Shown in pieces: positions 55,943 to 64,000 of a stretch of 64,000 bases of DNA. The notes under the pieces are model-generated. The model made no database searches. It had not been told where the DNA came from and saw nothing but the letters and a program-made list of their open reading frames with translations. This DNA comes from Schistocephalus solidus (lineage: Eukaryota > Platyhelminthes > Cestoda > Diphyllobothriidea > Diphyllobothriidae). Every line of letters starts with the position of its first letter. Within the stretch, counting starts at the first letter, position 1. The stretch covers positions 1-64,000 of the forward strand of contig WEDG01002026.1 of the NCBI GenBank assembly GCA_017591395.1, in the 5' to 3' direction. Made by a program: the position numbers and the translations under genes.

Positions 55943-57064
55943 GAACAGTAACTACCCAATCAGTCACAAATGCACTTGCATGCGAGCACTAAATCGGACT
56001 GTTGTGCCTCACTACAGCGAACCAGAGGACAAGGTTATCGAATTGCCGTACCTTCGATTGGTGCTCAGAGCAACCAAGGCAAGAGACTGAACATCACCAG
56101 CCTCAAATATCTGTGGGCGCTACCGTACGGTAGGTATTTTTTATTTAAGTACGGAATAAGAAGGTTATTCACTCGCCGGAATCATGGCTTTATTCATCTG
56201 AGATTTCGAACTCTTGCAGGCATTCATCGTAAAAGAAAATTGGCAGTTAAACCAAGCAACAGTTAAATGTGGCAGGGGCCAATTAAACACCATAGACACC
56301 AGTCCGGTGGTGACTGCGCAGGACTCTGTATGCCGGTGCAAGATCGGCAACTTGACTGACTGGATGCTTTGACATCCAGTGGGTGATTAACTTGTTTGCT
56401 GGGATGTTAAAATCATAACCCGTTTCGTAGGAATGGGCAGCCACTTGTGATCATCATACAGCCAGTATTTTCTCTAAACCCCAAGCTGCAAGTAACAATT
56501 TTATATGATAAATTAAATAATGTATTATGTGGGTAAGTATCAATGGGTTACTTTTCTCATTATTAAGGAGCATGAGATTTGCAGTTTCACTGCGATTTAA
56601 CTCATCAAAGGTTAACTGAAAGTTACGTTATTTTTAATTCAAGGACATTAAATGCTATGATAATATTATTATCATGGAGAATAATCTCAGGGTAGTTCAG
56701 ACACATCGGGATATCAGCATTTCAATGTCTTTCTTTTCGGTCTTCTGCGAAATCTACACCCGATAAAATAACTATGTAAGTAGTACTTATTTTCTCTTGA
56801 CTTCCAATGCCCTTAAATATTGAAGTATAGAAGTCAAGTAAGCGCATGACCCTCACTGGTGTGGTTTGTATCTGACTTGATCGCATACTTTCAGTCCGCC
56901 AGCTTGCTACTGGCGATAAACGAACTTCGTGTCATTGGAGCGCATGCCACCTATTATAAACATGTATGTTACTAAGGGTTGCATCAAGCAAGACGCAGTC
57001 AGCTGTTTCACGGTTGTTTTCACTCATCAGTACGCCATAGGCCTTGTACAGAGAGGTATATATA
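55943..57064. other. spacer of the LINE palindrome
   Basis: Single-copy AT-rich sequence between the arms, with a PLE C-terminal fragment at 56270-56375. No other gene or repeat recognised. Confidence 0.6.
56270..56375 (-). pseudogene. PLE C-terminal signature fragment in palindrome spacer
   Basis: The minus frame gives HWMSKHPVSQVADLAPAYRV followed by LRSHH, aligning with W-x5-SxNRxIDLxxAYxxLR of other PLE C-termini (22430, 36780, 8620). It is short and without nuclease sequence. Confidence 0.5.
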
Positions 57065-57639
57065 GAAGTGGGGTGTAAGGGTACTAGTTAGAATTATCAC
57101 CTCACAGATAGCATTTGGTCGCTCCATTTGTCTCCTACAGGTGATGAATGCTCCCGTGGCCGACTCTAACTGGTACCAACTCTCACCTGTGGCTCCTCGA
57201 AGTTGGGTTTCTTCCCAAAGGCCACACCCCGGATAACCATCACGACCGGCCGGCTAAACCAGGTGAGGATCTTCGGTGTTGTGTGTGCCTCAACACCAGG
57301 TATGTCTGACTCCCGAACTTCCCACTTCCCCTCTCTCAAAAATCCTACGGTGGGGGTGACAGCAACCCCGTAGGTGGCCCAGGCTAACTCGGGTCGTTCT
57401 CCCACTAAAACAAAACCGTGACCCATAGTGGAGTTCGGCAGTCGTCTCGGATGTCCGAGCAGCCCTATTTAGGGACAGCACTGCTTGCCTCCTCGCGGAG
57501 AAAGGGACTAGAAAAGGTGCCCTAAACAAATGCTGGTTATCACGTCTTCTGCAGCCGGCCGCGGCTCGCAGATCGCAAAATATGCGGTCGTATTGTGCCC
57601 TTGTCACTATCCCAATCTCCATACCCTCCAGGCTGCTCG

Positions 57640-58470
57640 GGTGAGTCCACTCACACCAGCAGCCTGGAATGTTCGTTCCCTTTAAGACAATCCTAGGAGC
57701 AACCGGCCAGATTGGAGGACGGCGCTATTCGCTCGGGAACTGGCATGCTACAAGGTGGAGATTGCTACTCTCAGCGAAACCCGATTCTCTGAGCAGAGTT
57801 AGCTGGAGGAGGTGGTGTCCGGCTACACCTTCTTCTGGAGTGGCCGGTCAAAGGCGGAGCGATGCGACGCTGGTGTTGCTTTTGCCATCCGTAACGACAT
57901 CGTGGGACGTCTGCCCTGTCTACTGCAGGGTATCAATGATCGCCTGATGAGCCTCCGCCTGCCTCTTCAAGGGAGACCAGTTTGCCATTATCATCAGCGC
58001 CTACGTTCCCCCTAATGACGAGCTCTGATGCGGCAAAGGAAAAATACTACGTGGACCTGGCACGCCCTGTTGGCGACTGTGTCGAAGGTGGACAAGTTAA
58101 TTGTCCTTGGTGACTTCAACGCCCGCGTCGGGATGGACCACGCTGCCTGGCAGGGAGTGCTGGGTCCCCACGGTCTCGGTAGCTGTAACGATAACGGCCT
58201 CCGTCTTCTGCACACGTGTGCGGAACACCGTCTCCTGCTGACCAACACCTTCTTCCGCCTTCCGACGCGGGAGAAGGCCACGTGGATGCACCCTCGTTCG
58301 CGTCGCTGGCACCTGCTGGACTTTGTTCTCGTTCGGAGGCGAGATCTACAGGACGTGCTGGTAACCAATGTGATCCGCGATGCCGATGGTTGGACAGATC
58401 ATCGCCTCGTCATCTCCTAGATGAGGCTCAGACTGCAACTCTGACGAAGGCCCCAAGGTAAGAGGCCGCC
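57640..58470 (+). pseudogene. LINE AP-type endonuclease (right copy)
   Basis: AAWNVRSL-like sequence is damaged at 57660-57690. IATLSETRFSEQS lies at 57760-57795, then SGYTFFWSGRSKAERCDAGV and [34 protein letters not shown] (58098-58150), [19 protein letters not shown] and [11 protein letters not shown], after which CAG has become TAG at 58418-58420. Two early stops and a frame slip near 58015 make it non-functional. Confidence 0.85.
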
Positions 58471-59650
58471 CACTAAGTTAAATACTCTTTTATTAAATTT
58501 GCCTGCTCACTGTTTTGATTTCAGCTACCAAATTACCGAGAAACTGGAGGACCTGCATGCTCCAGATGATAACGATACCGTGGAGACACGATGGTGTCAA
58601 CTGCGAAATGTCATCCAGTCCACCGCCCTCGATGTACTCGGACGCGCACACCGTCGACACCAGGACTGGTTTGACGACAATGACGCCGACATCAGCAACT
58701 TACTCGCGGAGAAGAATAGACTACACAAAGCCTACATGGACCTTCGGACTGACGCCACCAAAGCAGCCTTTTTCAGATGCCGGTGCCTTGTACAACAACG
58801 GCTGCGGGAGATGCAGGATGCCTGGATGATCCGAAAGGCTGAAGAAATCCAGGGGGTATGCGGACCGCAATGAAATGAAAAACTTTTTCAAAGCCATCAA
58901 GGCCATCTACGGCCCGTGTATTAAGGGGTCCGCACCGCTGCTCAGCTCTGATGGGACAACACTGCTGACAGAGAAATCGCAAATTCTGAAGCGCTGGGCC
59001 GAGCACTTCAGAAGTGTCCTTAATTGCTCATCAGCCATCTCCGATGCTGCCATTGACCGGCTCCCTCAAGTGGACACGAACAATGACCTGGATCTGCCGC
59101 CTTCCCTACCAGAAACCATCCGGGCCGTGCAGCAGATTTCCAGCGGTAAAGCACCAGGATCCGACGCAATCCCACCGGAAGTCTACAAGCACGGTGGGCC
59201 CCGGCTGATGGCAGAACTCACAACACTCTTCCAGGAGATGTGGCGCCAAGGACAAGTTCCTCAGGATTTCAAAGACGCGACCATCGTCCATCTCTACAAA
59301 CGGAAGGGGAACCGGCAACTCTGTGATAATCACAGAGGCATCTCGTTGTTCAACATCGCCGGGAAGATCTCGCCCGTATCCTTCTCAATCGTCTTAACGG
59401 TCACCTAGAGCAGGGCCTGCTCCCGGAAAGCCAATGTGGCTTCCGCCGACACCGCGGAACAACCGATATGATCTCTGCCACCCGCCGCCTACAAGAGAAG
59501 TGCCAGGAGATGCGAACTCACCTAAAAACTAGCTTCTGTGAATCGCGAAAGACAGTGAAAAGTCATGCAGAAATTTGGTTGTCTTGAGCAGTTCACGCAC
59601 AAAGTGCGTCAGCTTCGTGACGGGAGGAGGGGAGGACCTGGGAAGACCTC
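58441..59650 (+). pseudogene. LINE linker and RT N-terminal half with catalytic deletion (right copy)
   Basis: Reading GKRPPTKLNTLLLNLPAHCF through 58456-58515 is continuous and joins endonuclease and linker without an intron. An extra G in CAGGGGGTATG near 58855 shifts the frame. The RT then reads AVQQISSGKAPGSDAIPPEV and VPQDFKDATIVHLYKRKGN to GLLPESQCGFRRHRGTTDM. Around 59522-59545 the FVDLTKAFD motif A is lost, and near 59620-59645 the sequence jumps from QLRDG-like to [15 protein letters not shown] sequence, removing motifs B and C. This copy can never have encoded an active RT after the deletion. Confidence 0.85.
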
Positions 59651-60603
59651 GCCCAGGATAGACCGGCATGGAGAATATCAGTGAAGACTGGTTCAGCAAT
59701 CTATGAGGCCAACCGGATCGCCGCCGCCAAAGCCAAAAGAGCGGCACGAAAGTCACCAGCGCCCCGAACCAACACCGCCAATGCCCAGGCCCTGCCAACG
59801 TGCCCGCGCTGTCAACGCGTCTTTCGCGCGCGAATCGGCCTGGTTGGACATCTTCGGACGCAATGCACCAACAATCCGACAATTCCAATTTCTACGTCAA
59901 ATTCTGCCTACTCTCCTACTGACTCCCCCACCCTCACTCCTGGCATCAATTCCATTACTCCCACCATCATAGAGACCACATCCATCTACTCATCGCCTGT
60001 TACCTCTACCACCGCAACCACCACCGCCTTCGTCTTCACTACCACACCACCACCATTAGCGTTGGGGACTCTCTCCTAAGCTGTACTCAATGCGACCGCA
60101 CATTCACCTCACGCATCGGCCTGGTTGGTATCTTGCGAATCCATCGTACAGAGACTGGTGAACCAGTGCCTGGAGCACCAACACACAGCAGATATCGTCG
60201 CCTCCACTGCCCTCACTGTCCTCGCGCATTCACTCATCGCATGGGCCTATTCGGTCACATGCGCATCCATGACAGCGGACATAACCGCAATGCCGATAAC
60301 ACCAATACACCATGCACATCAACCGCTCCTGCCATTCTTAGCGCCCCTGACACCCCACTATCATGAATGACATCCCCCCCAGTCTCAACTGATTTCTCCT
60401 GCCCACAATGCGCCCACAATTTAACTCACGCATCGGCCTGGTCGGTCACCTGCGAATCCATCGCACGGAGGCTGGTGAACCAGTGCCTGGGGCTCCGACA
60501 TACAGTCGCCGCGCCCGCCTTCACTGCCCTCACTGCTCCCGCACATTTACACACCACATGGGCCTATTAGGACACATGCGCCTCCACGACAACCTGCGGT
60601 AAA
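59651..60603 (+). pseudogene. LINE C-terminal zinc fingers (right copy)
   Basis: [20 protein letters not shown] leads to [19 protein letters not shown] (first finger), a Thr/Pro/Ser-rich linker, then CTQCDRTFTSRIGLVG, LHCPHCPRAFTHRMGLFGH, a finger mutated at its second Cys region near 60400, and LHCPHCSRTFTHHMGLLGH with the final HDNLR and stop at 60601-60603. Frame changes occur near 60040, 60130 and 60370. The last finger, broken in the left copy, is intact here. Confidence 0.85.
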
Positions 60604-61464
60604 CCACCGGAGGCTAAGCCACATTAGCGCACAACATCTACACTAATACATAGACAACACCCTCACAATCATCATAATGAACCTGAAAAAATTCCGGTTT
60701 CCTAAAAACCGTGGCTTGGAAGGCTGCCAATCTGACGCTTACAGCAGACCACGCCATCGGCCCAGTGAATGCGTTGTGTGTGTCGAGTGGCTGACCAGTG
60801 GACTGGGAGTCAGACGGCGGTGGCTCCTCCATATCCCTTGAGTAAGTAAATCATGGTGTGTGCGTTATGGGGGCTAGGTCGTGCTGTGGCACGCGAAGAC
60901 GGGAACGCAGACCCGTCTGCCAATGTGCCCACTCCCACCCCAGACAACTGACTGGCTTGGATGGTGGTCTGATTGTGGGGGTGGGGGAGAGAGTGTGGTC
61001 GACGGTTCAGCGCATTTTCCTCCCTATAAACAATCTGACGCGCTTTAAACTATCATGGTGTGCTAAAAGCCGTGGCTTGGAAGGTTGCCAACTGACGGGA
61101 TAAATCGGACTGCGTTGTCAGCCTAGTGTGTGTTTTTTGTAGAGTGGCAGACCGAGAGTCAGGCTGCAATGGCTCCTTCTTAATGTGGCCTTTTATGGCA
61201 CTCTCACTCCGTGGGATCCGAGCCAGGTGTGGTGGCACGCCCAGGGGCGGCTCCGGCCGCGCCAGCCACCTGCGCCCTCTCCCATCTCCGGTCTTCTTGA
61301 CTCTGTCTTGACACCGCGCTCAGGTGGGGGAGGAGGAGAGAGTGCGGTAGCTGCAGCGCAAGGCTACTATCACTTAAAACTAATTCACGTGCACGTCAAC
61401 GTCCCTGCACCACCTGGTGTGGAGCATACGATGGACCTCGTTGAAATCGACGGTCAAACTGTCG
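60604..61464 (+). repeat. LINE 3' non-coding region (right copy)
   Basis: Inverse complement of 50534-51401. CGGTAAACCACCGGAGGC keeps the hairpin around the stop with one mismatch. Confidence 0.75.
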
Positions 61465-62105
61465 ATATGGAGAAAAGCCAATTAAGCACATGAGCGTCAC
61501 TTTTGTGGTTTTATTTAAGCCTTGCTTGTGCCGTTTTGGGGTTGAAATTCCAGCGATGTCACCTATATTTTTTACCATTGTATAGAAATAAATAATTTAC
61601 ATAAAAAAACGCCTTTTAAAAATAAAACTTTTGGCATGCGATGCTGAATGAATTTTAAAAATAAATCGTGTTTTGTGGAAAAGATCCGCATTAGCATTAT
61701 ATTTAACTTCATGTCACATAGCAGATATATTGCCACAGGTCATACGGCGATTTCGAAATGCTTGTTGGATGGGCTGTTAACATAGATGCTTTATTTTATG
61801 AGGTGGAACATAAGCACTAATCTTTTGGTACCGCTATATGCTGCATTCGTTGTTGTATTCTTTTGAGCGGTAATATCGTAAGCTGAGAATGCTGCTCCAG
61901 AAAACATTTTTACCAAATGCCAAACTCATTTTCAATTAGGTATCTTTGATGACCTCATGTGAGAGTTGAATATTTTGGAATGCATGCTCGATCAGATGCA
62001 TAAGCATTCATCAGAAATATATTTTTCTAATATTCTTAAGCAGATGAGGAGCGTCGAATAGTTGTCAACTTACTGGATAACTAGGTGTTCGTGTTTATCA
62101 ATTTG
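61465..62105. other. unassigned AT-rich region
   Basis: No recognised features. Confidence 0.35.
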
Positions 62106-62475
62106 TGTGTGCCCCCTAAACGGGTCACGTGGTAGATGCGTTGAACCAACACGGGGGCCACATTAGGGCACGGTAGGCGTTATTCGGGTTGCGCTCCCAT
62201 AACAAATGCCGAACATGGAGGTGTGGTGGCATACCTAGGGGCGGCTAGGACTTAGGGGACCCAGCCACGCCAGCTACCTGCGTCCTCTCCCGCCTCCGGT
62301 CTTTTTGACTCTGTCTTGACACCAGGCTCAGGTGGGGGAGGAGGAGAGAGTGTGGTAGATGCAGCGCAAGTCAACTATCACTTTAAACTAAATCACGTGC
62401 AAGTCACCGTCCCTGCTCCACTTTCCCATGGAGCATACGGTGGACATCGTCGGACTACGACGGTCGAACTGTCGT
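62106..62475 (+). mobile_element. LINE 3' end, 5'-truncated copy
   Basis: GTGGTGGCATACCTAGGGG, CCTCCGGTCTTTTTGACTC, CAGGTGGGGGAGGAGGAGAG, TAGATGCAGCGCAAG and GGTCGAACTGTCG at the end parallel 61228-61464. It is in the same orientation as the right arm, about 1 kb away. Confidence 0.75.
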
Positions 62476-64000
62476 GTGTATATGGAGCAACTGGTTGTGG
62501 GCTGGGGCCCGGCCCAATGCCCTAGTAAGTAAGAACCTGGTATCTTGCGCTAGGTACCAGGCCGTGTGTGGCATGCGTAGATGGTCTAGTACTTTCGTCA
62601 GTCACATAGTCTGGGCCTCCACGATGATTTTGACATTTTCTCGCAATCACGGATTGGTGGGCTAAAGAGAAGAGTGTGCTAGAGATGGCGTTCAGGACAG
62701 CCTCACTGCTGCAGCTATAACTCCCTGATTTACATAGCATTTGAACTCTCACACAGTACAGACTAACGTACAAATAATTTAATTCTGATGAAGTAGCTGA
62801 ACCCAGATAAGTTTTGGGAAAGCTACATTCAAGGCGATTTTGTTTCAGCTGCTTAGAAGGCTAATACGATGGTTGCATTACAACATTGGATGACATCTTG
62901 TTTCGCTGCGTGTTGTCATTACATACTGATGACAGCAACTCGACAATAATCAAATGCACTATGGGGTCAGGCTCGCAGTTTGGTATGGTGTGAGGGAGGA
63001 GTATTGTACATGAGCGAGTTTGGATTACAGCTACTCCTCGCGAGTACATCGCGTAGCGCACTTATCGATTATTTAAGGGAGACACAAAAATGGGAATGCA
63101 CTTAATTCTGTCACCGTATAAATGCAAACTGTATCACATGACTTAACTGTTACCATAGTTCTGGCTTTCTCTTTATGTCACGGAGGCTTCTGAAAAGTAT
63201 GGAAGACGACCACTTGTCATCCAAAGACAACCCTTTGAATGCAGCCGTTGGATCCATTTTCATCAGAAATTTCAGTATACTTGTGCGATTATAAGTACAC
63301 TATGATGAATTAAAATTATTTTCTACAACGGACAAAACGAAACAGTACGTTAGGAAAGTCACTTGCATTTTTGAACGCAGTTTTCACCTGCTTTGTGGAT
63401 TGATATCTCAGAAAAACTCAGTCTTGTTAACGACCCACATTCCAGCCAGCATTTCGTCCTATCGCCTTATTTTATAGCCTTGTCTTTTTAAAAGTGCACA
63501 TTTTAAGTGTTGCAAAATTTCGAAAAAAGGGATAAAAAGGGAAGGTTCACAACGCTGCTGCGAAGTTCAGAACGCAATAACGACCTCCCTTCACAAGCTG
63601 TAACCCACTGCGTTAATAAGGGGAAAAAACATGCTGAAGGCGTGCCTTTTAAAAAAAGAAAGTACCTGCCTCTTCTGAGCTGGTGATATAATGGTTGGTT
63701 TAGAAGATAAATTCTTTTTTTTGGGCAAAAACGTATACAGAACGTTGGAGCCATAACTACCGAATTAATAATCTAATAATTCAGGTTACCGTTTATCGTA
63801 ATTGATTAATCTGGTTAAATTGCTCCACATACACGTGATTCTCACTAATCAAAAACGTAAGAGATGCTAATGCCCCCAGTAGGTTGCATCTCTATTAACT
63901 TGACGTCTTTTTCCTAGCTAGGGCTTGTTATAATTTAAAGTGAACAAGCACATGCTAATTGTATTTTTTTTAATGAGTTTAATGTGCACCCTAGGAATCT
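62476..64000. other. unassigned AT-rich region to window end
   Basis: No recognisable coding region, RNA gene or repeat shared with the window. Confidence 0.35.

Larger units (their letters stand above)
57065..61464 (+). mobile_element. LINE (same family), internally deleted, opposite orientation
   Basis: The mirror of 50534-55942, from GAAGTGGGGTGTAAGGGTAC at 57065 to AACTGTCG at 61464, with all parts in the same order on the plus strand. The arm is about 1 kb shorter, mainly from a deletion that removes the RT from the late palm to the thumb. The two copies are diverged, differing by substitutions and independent indels throughout. Confidence 0.85.

Noticed and set aside
1..64000. CRISPR arrays, bacterial operons, rRNA genes
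   Set aside because: No evenly spaced short repeats with unique spacers, no prokaryotic gene density and no rRNA-like sequence; all repeats are eukaryotic retroelements.

Overview
The window looks like eukaryotic intergenic DNA, and I could not recognise a single intact host gene. It is an AT-rich background crowded with decayed retroelements. The best guess is a flatworm, probably a diphyllobothriid-type tapeworm. That guess rests on my familiarity with the repeat types: tRNA-derived SINEs with (TA)n tails, many Penelope-like elements (PLEs), and an AP-endonuclease LINE of RTE type whose protein ends in C2H2 zinc fingers. The taxon is an inference; the repeat classes are read directly from the translations.

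Layout. 0.4-3.1 kb: a mosaic of PLE pieces on both strands. 5.1-12.7 kb: a composite cluster in which SINE units, (TA)n tracts, two PLE bodies with reverse transcriptase (RT) plus GIY-YIG nuclease, and an inverted pair of hammerhead-ribozyme-like sequences (9.02-9.57 kb) alternate. 13.7-14.1, 17.1 and 21.8 kb: a second SINE family. 19-32.6 kb: many PLE 3' ends from at least three further lineages, in both orientations and sometimes in tandem. 32.6-42.9 kb: mostly unannotatable AT-rich DNA with one PLE fragment, one SINE and one unexplained 230-codon ORF. 43-50.5 kb: LINE 3' ends, a mariner transposase remnant and three further PLE pieces. 50.5-61.5 kb: a giant imperfect palindrome formed by two head-to-head LINE copies, arms about 5.4 and 4.4 kb around a 1.1 kb spacer. 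62.1-62.5 kb: one more LINE 3' end. The rest is unassigned.

How the parts relate. The PLEs share a modular plan visible across loci: an N-terminal region with a DKG motif, an RT with YGxPKxHK, GTPMGSP and VDD-like motifs, a GIY-YIG nuclease, and in several lineages a C-terminal signature (E-S/A-W ... SINR ... L..AY..LR). Between copies lies a conserved terminal module with a CYGANGA - hairpin - GAAACG(T/A)C core. Several PLEs are 5'-truncated directly behind this module, and others meet it in inverted orientation. No element looks able to encode an intact protein: every long reading frame is broken by frameshifts, stops or deletions.

The most interesting signals are (i) the inverted hammerhead-like pair at 9257-9329 (-) and 9450-9521 (+), (ii) the conserved hairpin module of the PLE termini, whose stem differs between copies while staying paired, and (iii) the head-to-head LINE palindrome with its zinc-finger C-terminus.
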